A stretch of 40,746 nucleotides of DNA from Clostridiales bacterium (GCA_021205205.1 JAJPXY010000065.1:48430-89175), one strand, 5' to 3'; shown: positions 1-10,663, counted from the first letter of the stretch. Notes: a model not told the origin generated them from the letters alone. Program-made: numbers and translations.

Positions 1-252
1 CTCCTGCTCTCCGTCGCCGTCCAGGTCCTGGAGCTGAACAGGCTGGGTGTTGGAGCCGGACAGGGGCGGGGCGTATTCCAGCCCTGAGTCCAGCAGACTT
101 TGCAGGCTCTCCTGGAGGGAGGTGTATTCCTCAGAGGCCTTGGGCAGGGAATATAAATCGTCGGTGGACTCCAGCACATTGAAGCTGCAGCCGGACAGAA
201 TCAGCATAGACAGCGCGCACAGGGCGGCCAGCAGCCGTTTCATCAGGGACAT
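1..252 (-). CDS. Lipoprotein, partial at the window edge
   Basis: The N-terminal 84 residues of a secreted lipoprotein are visible; the rest lies beyond the left edge. A short basic start (MSLMKRLL) is followed by a hydrophobic stretch and the lipobox LSGC (Cys at residue 22), the signal peptidase II site, so the mature protein should be anchored to the outer face of the membrane. The last visible residues read DLDGDGEQE, an acidic calcium-loop-like motif as found in VCBS/FG-GAP-type repeats; that resemblance is weak evidence for a family. AAGGAGG lies only 3 nt before the first ATG and 12 nt before the second (ATG at 243), so the start could be either. An extended -10 box sits about 70 nt upstream. 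Function unknown. Confidence 0.75.
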   Translation of the reverse strand, partial: MSLMKRLLAALCALSMLILSGCSFNVLESTDDLYSLPKASEEYTSLQESLQSLLDSGLEYAPPLSGSNTQPVQLQDLDGDGEQE

Positions 253-319
253 CGGCCTCCTTTTCGGGCTGGGCGGCGGCGCGCAGTCTGCGCTGTGTCG
301 CCCCGACATTCTATTTCCC

Positions 320-328
320 AGTATAACA
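320..328 (-). promoter_or_regulatory. Extended -10 promoter of the lipoprotein gene
   Basis: On the minus strand this reads TGTTATACT, a TGn-extended -10 element, with no good -35 at 17 bp. The same 13-mer TGTGTGTTATACT occurs in the ruvC promoter at 26263-26275. Confidence 0.5.
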
Positions 329-396
329 CACAACCGGGGAAAAGCCCACCAAAATTTTTGCGCCGCCGGGAATTTTGCCCCGCCGGGGGGCAGCCT

Positions 397-1455
397 TCAC
401 CGCACCAGCTTTTCCATGACGGCGCAGAAGGTGGTCATGTCCTCCTGGGTGCCGATGGTCACCCGGAGGAAGTTGTCGATGCGGGGTTTGTCGAAATAGC
501 GCACCAGGATACCCTCCTGCCGCAGCTGAGCGAAAAGCGTTTTGGCGGGCACTTTTTCGTGGCTGATGAAGATGAAATTGGCCTTGCTGGGCAGGACGGT
601 GAAGCCCAGCTCTTTCAGTCTGCGGACGGTTTGCTCCCGGGTGGCGGCCACCCTGGCGCAGTTTGCCTCAAACCAGGCCCGGTCCTGCACCGCCGCCGTG
701 CCGCCGGCAATGGCCAGCCGGTCCAGGGTGTAGGAGTTGATGGAGTTCTTCACGCAGTTGACCGCCTGAATCAGGTTCTCGCTGCCAAAGGCGAAGCCCA
801 CCCGCAGCCCCGCCAGGGAGCGGGACTTGGACATGGTCTGCACCACCAGCAGATTGGGATATTCCTCCAGCAGCGGCAGGGCGGAGGCGCCGCCGAAGTC
901 CACATACGCCTCATCTACGATGACCACCACGTCCGGGTTGCCCTCCAGCACCCGGAGCAGCTGGCTTTGGGGCAGCTCGATCCCCGTGGGGGCGTTGGGG
1001 TTGGTGATGACCACGCCGTTGTTGCCGCCGATGAGGCCCTCCACCGGCATGGTGAAGTTCTCGTTCAGAGGCACGATTTTGCAGTTGATGCCGAACATCT
1101 CCGCATAGACCGGGTAAAAACTATAGGTGATGTCCGGGAAGGCGATGGTGTCCCCCACGCCGAAAAACGCCTGGAACGCAAACGCCAACACCTCGTCAGA
1201 GCCGTTGCCCACAAAAACCTGACTCTCTTTCAGGCCGTAAGCCTCCGCCAGCGCGGCGCGCAGCGCGGTCCCCTCCGGGTCGGAATAGAGCCGCAGACTC
1301 TCGTTGGTGTTGGCCCGGATGGCCTCCAGCGCCTTGGGCGAGGGGGGATAGGGGTTTTCGTTGGTGTTCAGCTTGATAAACTGCCGGTCCCGGGGCTGCT
1401 CCCCGGGGGTGTAGGGGACCAGATTCTGGATTCGGCTGCTCCAAAATTCTTTCAT
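397..1455 (-). CDS. hisC: Histidinol-phosphate aminotransferase
   Basis: PLP enzyme of histidine biosynthesis, converting imidazole acetol phosphate and glutamate to histidinol phosphate and 2-oxoglutarate in the cytosol. The 352-residue length is normal for the family. Visible signatures are the N-terminal LNTNENPYPPSP substrate-side motif (residues 29-40), NGSDEVL (84-90), TNPNAPTG (151-158), DEAYVDF (181-187) and the Schiff-base lysine K210 in SKSRSLAG. A GAGAGAGG ribosome site lies about 10 nt before the ATG. It follows the DUF951 gene by 21 nt and is probably co-transcribed with it. No other his gene is nearby, so it is an isolated member of the pathway, and the broad specificity of this family towards aromatic amino acids cannot be excluded. 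Only a weak GC hairpin (about 377-391) without a T-run follows the stop. Confidence 0.93.
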   Translation of the reverse strand: MKEFWSSRIQNLVPYTPGEQPRDRQFIKLNTNENPYPPSPKALEAIRANTNESLRLYSDPEGTALRAALAEAYGLKESQVFVGNGSDEVLAFAFQAFFGVGDTIAFPDITYSFYPVYAEMFGINCKIVPLNENFTMPVEGLIGGNNGVVITNPNAPTGIELPQSQLLRVLEGNPDVVVIVDEAYVDFGGASALPLLEEYPNLLVVQTMSKSRSLAGLRVGFAFGSENLIQAVNCVKNSINSYTLDRLAIAGGTAAVQDRAWFEANCARVAATREQTVRRLKELGFTVLPSKANFIFISHEKVPAKTLFAQLRQEGILVRYFDKPRIDNFLRVTIGTQEDMTTFCAVMEKLVR

Positions 1456-1476
1456 CGGTTTTAGCCTCTCTCTCGG

Positions 1477-1671
1477 TTACTCCGCCGCTTCACCGGCGGG
1501 CAGGATTTTTTTCACGTTTTTTTCCGCCTTGCTCCGGGGAATCATCATCTCCCGGCCACAGCCCCGGCACCGCAGGCGGAAGTCCATGCCGATGCGCAGC
1601 ACCAGCCATTCCCGGCTGCCGCAGGGGTGCGGTTTTTTCATCAGCAGTACATCGTTGACTTGGATGTCCAT
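1477..1671 (-). CDS. DUF951 family small protein
   Basis: A 64-residue cytosolic protein of the DUF951 family of Gram-positive bacteria. The diagnostic pattern is visible: an N-terminal VNDVLLMKKPHPCGSREW segment, then a central RCRGCGREMMIPRS segment with a CxxC pair (one Cys in PHPCG plus the RCRGC pair could form a small metal-binding or SH3-like fold). The molecular role of the family is unknown; in many Firmicutes it sits beside ParB-like or mechanosensitive-channel genes, but here it precedes hisC by 21 nt. A GAGGGAG ribosome site lies 8 nt before the ATG, and a sigma-A-like promoter lies upstream at 1702-1730. The C-terminal tail is lysine-rich then ends in EAAE. Confidence 0.85.
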   Translation of the reverse strand: MDIQVNDVLLMKKPHPCGSREWLVLRIGMDFRLRCRGCGREMMIPRSKAEKNVKKILPAGEAAE

Positions 1672-1701
1672 AAAAACGCTCCCTCACTTTATTTCGCTAA
1701 T

Positions 1702-1730
1702 ACGCTAACACACCGCGCCCTGTCTGTCAA
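1702..1730 (-). promoter_or_regulatory. Sigma-A-type promoter of DUF951-hisC
   Basis: On the minus strand a perfect -35 TTGACA (1730-1725) is followed after 17 bp by TAGCGT (1707-1702), a weak -10 rescued by a TGn extension. Transcription would start about 25 nt before the DUF951 start codon. Confidence 0.45.
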
Positions 1731-1787
1731 GCGCGAGTTCGCGTCTATTCTATTGTTGCAGTTTTTCGGGCAAATGTCAATTCCTCG

Positions 1788-1816
1788 TTGCAATTCCCGG
1801 TGGAATCGGCTATACT
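1788..1816 (+). promoter_or_regulatory. Sigma-A promoter of the murD/M42 operon
   Basis: TTGCAA (1788-1793), a 17-bp spacer, then TATACT (1811-1816). It lies 60 bp before murD and is the only good promoter seen before the murD to PLP-lyase gene string. Confidence 0.7.
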
Positions 1817-1875
1817 AATTCTATTGCGTTATCGTAATTTTCCTGTAGTTCACCACCTTTTGGGAGGAATTTGAA

Positions 1876-3264
1876 ATGACCTTTGCGGAGTATCTGACTT
1901 CCTTACAGAATAAAACTGTCGCCATCATCGGCATCGGCGTCAGCAATACCCCCTGGCTCAAGCTGCTGCTGCGCCGGGGCGTCGCAGTGACCGCCTGCGA
2001 CAAGGCCACCCGGGAGCAGTTCGGCAACGACGCGCTGCTGAACGAGCTGGAGGCCATGGGGGCGACGCTGAAGCTGGGACCGGACTATCTGGACGGGCTG
2101 GACCAGGACGTGATCTTCCGGTCCCCCGGCATCCGCCCGGACATCCCCGCCTTTGAGGCGGCTAAGGCCCGGGGCAGTTTGGTGACCTCCGAGATGGAGG
2201 TGTTCTTTCACGTCTGCCCCTGCAAGAAGATCGCCGTCACCGGCTCCGACGGCAAAACCACCACCACCACCATCATCGCCAAGGTGCTGGAGGCGGCGGG
2301 GTACACCGTTCACCTGGGGGGCAATATTGGCCGTCCGCTGCTGTCGGATACGGAGCAGATGAAGCCGGAGGACATCGCTGTGCTGGAGTTGTCCTCCTTC
2401 CAACTGCTGACCATGGACGCCAGCCCGGACATCGCCGTGGTCACCAACCTGGCCCCCAATCACCTGGACATCCACAAGGGGATGGAGGAGTATGTGGCGG
2501 CCAAGAAAAACATCTTCCGTTACCAGACCAACCACCAGAAGGTGGTGCTGAACCGGGACAACGCCATCACCTACGGCTTCGCAGACGAGGCCCCCGGCCA
2601 GGTGACGCTGTTTTCCCGGCAGAATCCGTTGGACGAGGGCGTGGTGCTGGAGAACGGCGTGATTTGCGTCAAAAAGGCAGGGGAGACCCGGCATGTGCTG
2701 CCAGTAAAAGACATCCTTATCCCCGGTGTCCACAATGTGGAGAATTACATGGCTGCCATAGCAGCACTGGACGGCCTGGTGGAGGACGAGGTTTTCCGCC
2801 GCTTCGCCGCCAGCTTCGGCGGGGTAGAACACCGCATTGAGTTGGTGCGGGTGTGCGACGGCGTGAGGTATTACAACGACTCCATCGCCTCCAGCCCCAG
2901 CCGCACCATCGCCGGGCTGCGCTCTTTCCAGCAGAAGGTGATTTTGATTGCCGGCGGCTACGACAAGCACATCCCCTATGATGTGCTCGGCCCCGACCTG
3001 GTGGCCCACGTCAAGCAGCTTGTGCTGACCGGCGCCACCGCCGGGAAGATCCGCGCCGCGGCGGAGAACGCCCCCGGCTACGACCCGGAACAGCTGCCCA
3101 TCTGCGAGGTGAGCAGCCTGGCCGACGCCGTCCAAAAGGCGGCGGAGCTGGCCCAGCCGGGAGACATCGTGATTCTGTCCCCGGCCAGCGCCTCCTTCGA
3201 CCAGTTCAAGAACTTTATGGTGCGGGGCAACGTGTTTAAGCAGCTGGTAAACGAACTGCCGTGA
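1876..3264 (+). CDS. murD: UDP-N-acetylmuramoyl-L-alanine:D-glutamate ligase
   Basis: Cytosolic ATP-dependent Mur ligase that adds D-glutamate to UDP-MurNAc-L-Ala in peptidoglycan precursor synthesis. The 462-residue length fits. The N-terminal Rossmann-like UMP-binding domain begins with VAIIGIGVSNTPW (residues 15-27); the central ATPase has the P-loop GSDGKTTTT (123-131), then ELSSFQL and the NLAPNHLDIHKGMEEY segment with the metal-binding His; the C-terminal domain carries YNDSIASSPSRT and the late SPASASFDQFKNF motif typical of MurD. GGAGG lies 9 nt before the ATG. The gene is unusual in not being inside a dcw cluster: it is followed after 12 nt by three aminopeptidase genes. Confidence 0.95.
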   Translation: MTFAEYLTSLQNKTVAIIGIGVSNTPWLKLLLRRGVAVTACDKATREQFGNDALLNELEAMGATLKLGPDYLDGLDQDVIFRSPGIRPDIPAFEAAKARGSLVTSEMEVFFHVCPCKKIAVTGSDGKTTTTTIIAKVLEAAGYTVHLGGNIGRPLLSDTEQMKPEDIAVLELSSFQLLTMDASPDIAVVTNLAPNHLDIHKGMEEYVAAKKNIFRYQTNHQKVVLNRDNAITYGFADEAPGQVTLFSRQNPLDEGVVLENGVICVKKAGETRHVLPVKDILIPGVHNVENYMAAIAALDGLVEDEVFRRFAASFGGVEHRIELVRVCDGVRYYNDSIASSPSRTIAGLRSFQQKVILIAGGYDKHIPYDVLGPDLVAHVKQLVLTGATAGKIRAAAENAPGYDPEQLPICEVSSLADAVQKAAELAQPGDIVILSPASASFDQFKNFMVRGNVFKQLVNELP

Positions 3265-3276
3265 GGAGGAGATTTT

Positions 3277-4305
3277 TTGACCGCGTTTGAACAACTGGTT
3301 CGGCTGACCCAGTCCCCCGGCCCCACCGGATTCGAGGGTGCGGCGGCGGAGACCGCCGCAGAGCTGCTTCGCCCGCTGGCGGATGAGGTCTGGACGGACA
3401 CCATGGGCAGTGTTTTGGGTGTAAAGCGCTGCGGCAAGCCCGGAGCGAAAAAACTCCTCCTGGACGCCCATTTGGACGAGGTGGGTCTGATCGTCACCGG
3501 TCACGACCGGGGGTATCTGCGCTTCTCCACCCTGGGGGGCATCGACCCCCGTATTCTGCCCAACCGGGAGGTCACGGTGTTGACCACGCCGCCGCTGTGC
3601 GGCATCGTCGCCGGGGCGCTGCCGGAGGACGGCGACAAGGCGGCGGCCATGTCTGACCTGCGCATTGATGTGGGACTAACCCAGCAGGAGGCCCAGACCC
3701 ATATCCCGGTGGGAACGCCTGTGGCCTATCGGGAGGACACCTTCCGCATGAGTGAAACCCGTATCGCCGGAAAATCTCTGGATGACCGCTCCTGCTTTTC
3801 TCTTTTGCTACGAACGCTGGAACTGCTCCAGAAGCGGGAATTGGACGTGGATGTGTACGTTCTCGGCTCCGTGGGAGAAGAAATAGACAGCCGGGGCGCA
3901 ATTACCGCGGCCTACGGCGTCGCGCCGGACTGCGCCGTGGCGGTGGACGTGACCTTTGGCAGCAGCGCCGACTGTTCCGGGGACGAGTGTTTTCCGCTTG
4001 AGAGCGGCCCGGTCATTGGCGTAGGGCCGAACATCACCCAGTGGATGTTCCGGCGGATGAAAGCGAAGGCGGAGGCCGAGAACATTCCTTACTCTGTGGA
4101 GGTCATGGCCGGCGCCACCGGCACCAACGGGTGGGACATCCAAATTTTGCGGAAGGGCATCCCCACCGCCATCCTCAGCCTCCCTCTGCGGTATATGCAC
4201 ACGCCGCTGGAGGTCATCGATCTGAACGACATGGAACAGTGCGCCCGGCTGTTGGCGGCGTTCGTGGAGCGCATCGGAGAGGAGGCGCTGTCATGCGGGA
4301 ACTGA
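3277..4305 (+). CDS. M42 family metallo-aminopeptidase, first of three
   Basis: Member of the M42 glutamyl aminopeptidase/cellulase-like family, cytosolic di-metal exopeptidases that usually assemble as large tetrahedral shells and trim peptides. The start codon is TTG, supported by GAGGAGGAG 4 nt upstream and by alignment with its two downstream paralogues. 342 residues. The metal/catalytic positions expected for the family are visible: H65 and D67 in DAHLDEVG, D169-D170 in SLDDR, the catalytic and metal Glu pair E201-E202 in GEEIDSRGA, D224 in AVDVTFG and H308 in RYMHTPLE. It therefore looks active. It overlaps the next gene by 13 nt and lies 12 nt after murD, so translation is probably coupled. 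Substrate preference cannot be read from the sequence. Confidence 0.92.
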   Translation: MTAFEQLVRLTQSPGPTGFEGAAAETAAELLRPLADEVWTDTMGSVLGVKRCGKPGAKKLLLDAHLDEVGLIVTGHDRGYLRFSTLGGIDPRILPNREVTVLTTPPLCGIVAGALPEDGDKAAAMSDLRIDVGLTQQEAQTHIPVGTPVAYREDTFRMSETRIAGKSLDDRSCFSLLLRTLELLQKRELDVDVYVLGSVGEEIDSRGAITAAYGVAPDCAVAVDVTFGSSADCSGDECFPLESGPVIGVGPNITQWMFRRMKAKAEAENIPYSVEVMAGATGTNGWDIQILRKGIPTAILSLPLRYMHTPLEVIDLNDMEQCARLLAAFVERIGEEALSCGN

Positions 4306-5324
4306 TTGAAGCACTGTGCGCCTGCTCCGGCGTGTCCAGCTGGGAGGACGAGGTGCGCGACTTCATCCGGCAACAGGCGAAGCCGTATGCGGATAGCCTG
4401 CGGGAGGACGCGCTTGGCAACTTAATTGTATTCAAGAGGGGGCGAAAGGTCCCCGAGAAGCGGGTGTTGCTGGACGCTCACATGGACGAAGTCGGTGTAA
4501 TGGTATCTGGCTTTACAGATGACGGTTCCCTGCGGTTCCAGACTGTAGGGCCAGTGGACCGGCGGACGCTGATCGGCAAGCGGGTCTGGCTAGGGGAAAA
4601 CCGTATTCCCGGCGTAGTCGGCATGAAACCCATCCATTTGACCACAAAATCGGAACGAAATTCCGTTCCAAAGTTGAAAGAACTCTATATCGACATTGGC
4701 GCGAAGGACAGGGACGATGCGAAAAAGCGCCTTTCTCTGGGAGACGTGGGTCTTTTCGCGGCGGAGTTTATGCCTTTTGGGGCAGAGAAAACCTGTAAGG
4801 GAAAAGCACTTGACAGCAGAATCCCCTGTGCCGTCCTGCTGAGCCTGCTTCGGGAGGAGCTGCCGGTGGACTGCACCTTTGTTTTTGCCGCCCAGGAGCT
4901 GGTGGGAACGCGAGGCGCTTTTGGCGCGGCCTTTGCGGAGAAACCGGACATTGTCCTCTGCCTGGACAGCGTTGCAGCGGAGGACGGCCCGGAACGAACT
5001 GAGGACCAGGTGGGCGTCACCCCAGGAGAGGGCGTGGTGCTGCCGGTATCTGACCGCTTCACAATGTATGACCGGGCGCTGTTCCTCCGTCTGCGGAGGC
5101 TGGCGGAACAGCGGAACATCCCCTGGCAGATAAAAGCGGCGGACGGCGGCCAAACAGACGCCAGAAGCTATCAGCGCAGCCGCAGCGGCGCGCAGGTGGC
5201 GGGACCGGCCTTCCCAGTGCGGTATCTCCACTGCCCCACGGAGGCGGCCAGTCTGGAGGACGCGGAGGGAATGTTGCGGCTGACCCGCGCCTTTTTGCAG
5301 TCACTGGAGGAGGAAATGCAATGA
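4293..5324 (+). CDS. M42 family peptidase paralogue with altered metal site, second of three
   Basis: 343 residues, the same M42 fold as its neighbours. The start was placed at ATG 4293, which has GGAGAGGAGG 8 nt before it and gives MRELIEALCACSGVSSWE, co-linear with the paralogues; the frame is open further upstream only as antisense-like overlap of the previous gene. H63 (DAHMDEVG), D225 (CLDSVAAED) and H313 (RYLHCPTE) are kept. Two motifs are changed: SLDDR is LDSR (S175) and the Glu-Glu pair is Glu-Leu in QELVGTRGA (E202, L203), so one metal ligand of the family is missing while the presumed catalytic Glu remains. It could be a mono-metal enzyme, an inactive structural subunit of a mixed shell, or a decayed copy; the frame is intact and the gene overlaps the first by 13 nt and the third by 4 nt, which argues for expression. 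Confidence 0.88.
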   Translation: MRELIEALCACSGVSSWEDEVRDFIRQQAKPYADSLREDALGNLIVFKRGRKVPEKRVLLDAHMDEVGVMVSGFTDDGSLRFQTVGPVDRRTLIGKRVWLGENRIPGVVGMKPIHLTTKSERNSVPKLKELYIDIGAKDRDDAKKRLSLGDVGLFAAEFMPFGAEKTCKGKALDSRIPCAVLLSLLREELPVDCTFVFAAQELVGTRGAFGAAFAEKPDIVLCLDSVAAEDGPERTEDQVGVTPGEGVVLPVSDRFTMYDRALFLRLRRLAEQRNIPWQIKAADGGQTDARSYQRSRSGAQVAGPAFPVRYLHCPTEAASLEDAEGMLRLTRAFLQSLEEEMQ

Positions 5325-6313
5325 CAGATTTGAAGCTGTTGGAACGGCTGACCCGCGCCTTCGGCGTCTCCGGGGACGAGGGAGAGATTCGTGAGCTGAT
5401 TCGCCAAGAGGCGGCGGAGTACGCCGACGAAATCACCGTTGACCCCATGGGCAATCTGCTTGTTCACCGGGCGGGGCCGGGGCCAAAGGTGCTGCTGGCC
5501 GCCCACATGGACAGCGTAGGAGTCATGGTGACCCGCTGCGAGAAGGAAGGCGTGCTGCGCTTCGCCCCGGTGGGCGGGCTGGACCCGGCTACACTGCTGC
5601 AAGCGCCTGTGCGGTTTAAGAATGGTCTGCGGGGCCTCATTTCCTGCGACGACAACAAGCTGGGCAAGGAGTTCAAATGTACCGACCTGTTCCTGGACAT
5701 CGGCGCGAAGGACAAGGCCGAGGCGGAAACGCTGGTGTCCCCGGGGGACACCGCCGCATACGACGCGCCCTTCTTCCGGGCGGGGAACCGCGTCGTCTCC
5801 CCCTATCTGGACGACCGGGCGGGGTGCGGCGCGTTGCTGGCCGTTCTCCACGCTCTGGGCGAGCGAAAAAACGACCTGTACTTTGCCTTCACCACCCAGG
5901 AGGAAGTTGGGACCCGGGGCGCGGGGCCTGCCGGGTTCGCCGTCCGGCCTGACTACGCCATCGTGGTGGACGTGACCTGCCCCGACGACATCCCCGGCGC
6001 GCTCCACGAGGGGACTACCGCCCTGGGGAAGGGCGCGGCGGTCAAGGCGATGGACCACAGTGTCATCTGCCACCCGGAGGTGGTGGAGCGGCTGTGCCGT
6101 TTGGCCGAAGAAAAGAATATCTCCGCTCAGCGGGACGTGCTGACCTGCGGCGGGACCGACGGCGGCCCCATCAGCCGCAGCCGCATCGGCGTGAAAACGG
6201 GCGGAGTGTCCTTCCCCTGCCGTTACACCCACGCGCCTACGGAACTGATAGATTTGGACGATTTTTCTGCCTGTGTGGACTTGATTACTGCCTTTTGTGA
6301 AAGTGAGCTGTAA
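5321..6313 (+). CDS. M42 family metallo-aminopeptidase, third of three
   Basis: 330-residue M42 peptidase starting in an ATGA overlap with the previous gene and preceded by GGAGGAGGAA. All family positions are present: H62 and D64 in AAHMDSVG, D164-D165 in YLDDRAG, E194-E195 in TTQEEVGTRGA, an Asp in VVDVTCPDD, and the late His in RYTHAPTE. Expected to be a cytosolic di-metal aminopeptidase. Its motifs are the closest of the three to the family consensus. Only 3 nt separate it from the downstream PLP-enzyme gene, so the peptidase products may feed that enzyme; this link is inferred from position only. Confidence 0.92.
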   Translation: MTDLKLLERLTRAFGVSGDEGEIRELIRQEAAEYADEITVDPMGNLLVHRAGPGPKVLLAAHMDSVGVMVTRCEKEGVLRFAPVGGLDPATLLQAPVRFKNGLRGLISCDDNKLGKEFKCTDLFLDIGAKDKAEAETLVSPGDTAAYDAPFFRAGNRVVSPYLDDRAGCGALLAVLHALGERKNDLYFAFTTQEEVGTRGAGPAGFAVRPDYAIVVDVTCPDDIPGALHEGTTALGKGAAVKAMDHSVICHPEVVERLCRLAEEKNISAQRDVLTCGGTDGGPISRSRIGVKTGGVSFPCRYTHAPTELIDLDDFSACVDLITAFCESEL

Positions 6314-6316
6314 AAC

Positions 6317-7582
6317 ATGAACAACGAAAACCCACTGGGCATCTCGGACCGGGTGCGCGACCTGGCCCGGCAGGCCCAGCAGGATGTCAGCGTACAATTT
6401 GCGCACATCGACGACATCGCGGAGTACAACACCCAGAAGGTGCTCTCTGCCTTCCAGACCCACCGGGTGGCGGAGAGCTACTTTGCCGGGACCACCGGCT
6501 ACGGCTACGACGACCAGGGCCGGGATGAGTTGGATAAAATTTATGCGGATATTTTCGGCACCGAGGACGCGCTGGTGCGCATCCAGTTCGTCAACGGCAC
6601 CCACGCCATCGCTGCCGCCCTCTATGGGGCGCTGAAGCCTGGGGACACGCTGGTCAGCGCGGTGGGCGCGCCCTACGACACTCTTTTGGGGGTCATCGGC
6701 GTCACCGGCGAGGAGCCAGGCAGCCTGAAAAGCTACGGCATCGCCTACCGCCAGGTTGACATCACCCCCGACGACCAGCCGGACCGGGAGGGCCTGGCCC
6801 AGGCGGTGCGGGAGCCGGGGAACAAGGCGGTGCTCATCCAGCGCAGCAAGGGCTACTCCACCCGCGCCACCCTGTCGGTGGCAGAGATCGGTGAATTGAT
6901 CTCCATTGTGCGGGAGAATGATCCGGACGCCGTGGTCATTGTGGACAACTGCTACGGCGAGTTCGTGGAAACCATCGAACCCAGCCAGGTAGGCGCGGAT
7001 TTGGTGGTGGGCAGCCTCATCAAGAACCCCGGCGGCGGTCTGGCCCCCACCGGCGGCTATATCGCCGGGCGGCACGACCTGGTAGAGGCGGCGGCCATGC
7101 GGCTGACCGTCCCCGGCATTGGCCGGGAGTGCGGCAGCACATTGGGCAACAACCGCGCCCTGTATCAGGGCCTGTTCCTGGCCCCCCACACCGTGGCCCA
7201 GGCGGTGAAAACCGCCGTCTTTGGGGCCAGGATGATGGAGCTGCTGGGCTACGAGACGGAACCCACCTCCCAGCAGACCCGCCACGACATCATCCAGATG
7301 GTGTCCCTGCACACGCCGGAGGCGGTGCAGCGGTTCTGCAAGGGCATCCAGGCCGGTTCCCCGGTGGACAGCTTCGTGACCCCTATCCCCTGGGATATGC
7401 CCGGCTACGACTGCCCAGTCATCATGGCGGCGGGGGCGTTTATCCAGGGGGCCTCCATCGAGCTTTCCGCCGACGCGCCCATGCGCCCGCCCTATACTGT
7501 CTACCTGCAAGGCGGGCTGACCTATCCCTCCGGCAAGACCGGTATCATGCTGGCGGCAGAGGAGCTGCTGAAAAGCCATTAG
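6317..7582 (+). CDS. PLP-dependent enzyme, aluminium-resistance/methionine gamma-lyase-like family
   Basis: 421 residues, resembling the COG4100 family of fold-type I PLP enzymes, annotated variously as aluminium resistance protein, cystathionine beta-lyase-like or methionine gamma-lyase family protein (YnbB-like). Visible features: the N-terminal YNTQKVLSAFQ and GTTGYGYDDQGRD segments characteristic of the family, FVNGTHAIAAAL (residues 91-102) for phosphate contact, VIVDNCYGEF (207-216) with D210 expected to pair with the pyridine nitrogen, and K236 in GSLIKNPGGG as the Schiff-base lysine. Activity is probably a beta- or gamma-elimination on a sulfur amino acid, but this is inference. In many Firmicutes this gene lies next to hfq-miaA or glnR; here it ends an operon with three M42 peptidases, 3 nt after the last. 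Confidence 0.88.
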   Translation: MNNENPLGISDRVRDLARQAQQDVSVQFAHIDDIAEYNTQKVLSAFQTHRVAESYFAGTTGYGYDDQGRDELDKIYADIFGTEDALVRIQFVNGTHAIAAALYGALKPGDTLVSAVGAPYDTLLGVIGVTGEEPGSLKSYGIAYRQVDITPDDQPDREGLAQAVREPGNKAVLIQRSKGYSTRATLSVAEIGELISIVRENDPDAVVIVDNCYGEFVETIEPSQVGADLVVGSLIKNPGGGLAPTGGYIAGRHDLVEAAAMRLTVPGIGRECGSTLGNNRALYQGLFLAPHTVAQAVKTAVFGARMMELLGYETEPTSQQTRHDIIQMVSLHTPEAVQRFCKGIQAGSPVDSFVTPIPWDMPGYDCPVIMAAGAFIQGASIELSADAPMRPPYTVYLQGGLTYPSGKTGIMLAAEELLKSH

Positions 7583-7750
7583 CTGTTAGTCAGGTTCTGC
7601 GAATCAAAAGCGCAGAGTTTCAAACGAAACGTGAAAATAACCGTTGGTCATGCGCTGCCAGTAAAAAGCTGGGAATAGCTATCGAACAGCGCAGCTCGAA
7701 TAGCTGAGCAGTACCAAGCTAACAGCTAAAAGCTAAGAGCTAACAGCTAC
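7581..7750 (+). repeat. Intergenic palindromic repeat element, copy 1
   Basis: The gap after the PLP-enzyme gene is an imperfect inverted repeat. GTTAGTCAGGTTCTGC (7585-7600) is met in reverse complement by GTTAGCTTGGTACTGC (7723-7708), 12 of 16 positions alike, and the ends are built from AGCTGTTAG / CTAACAGCT words (7581-7589, 7720-7728, 7740-7748). The same words recur at 12951-13052. It resembles a small non-coding mobile or REP-like element; no reading frame is supported inside. Confidence 0.6.
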
Positions 7751-7803
7751 GCCCGCACACAGACACGCCCTCCCGCATAAACTAAGCGAGGGGGGTGGTG
7801 ACC

Positions 7804-10487
<2,684 letters not shown>

Positions 10488-10497
10488 GAATTGCCTC

Positions 10498-10526
10498 TTG
10501 CATAATCCGCCGCCGTTCGATATAAT
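10498..10526 (+). promoter_or_regulatory. Sigma-A promoter of nfnAB
   Basis: Perfect -10 TATAAT (10521-10526) with TTGCAT as -35 (10498-10503) and a 17-bp spacer. The -35 is weak. About 130 nt of leader precede nfnA. Confidence 0.6.
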
Positions 10527-10663
10527 AAAAGGTACGCACGCTGTCTTTTTGACGGTGTGCCCGGCGGCAGATTTGCGGAGCGCTGTTTGTCATTTTTCGT
10601 TATTCAGTCTGCAACCTTGCAGAGGGGATATATCGTACCAATCCAATGAGGAGGAACTTGGAC

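Noticed and set aside
5171-7579. Very long open frame on the minus strand opposite the M42 and PLP-enzyme genes
   Set aside because: It mirrors clear protein families on the plus strand and has a His/Gly/Val-rich composition typical of antisense frames in GC-rich genes; no ribosome site or family match.
7757-7784. Sigma-K-like sequence (AC, 17 bp, CATAAACTA) before yunB
   Set aside because: It matches the pattern, but the transcript would start within or next to the ribosome site, and yunB is sigma-E controlled in Bacillus; kept only as a remark.
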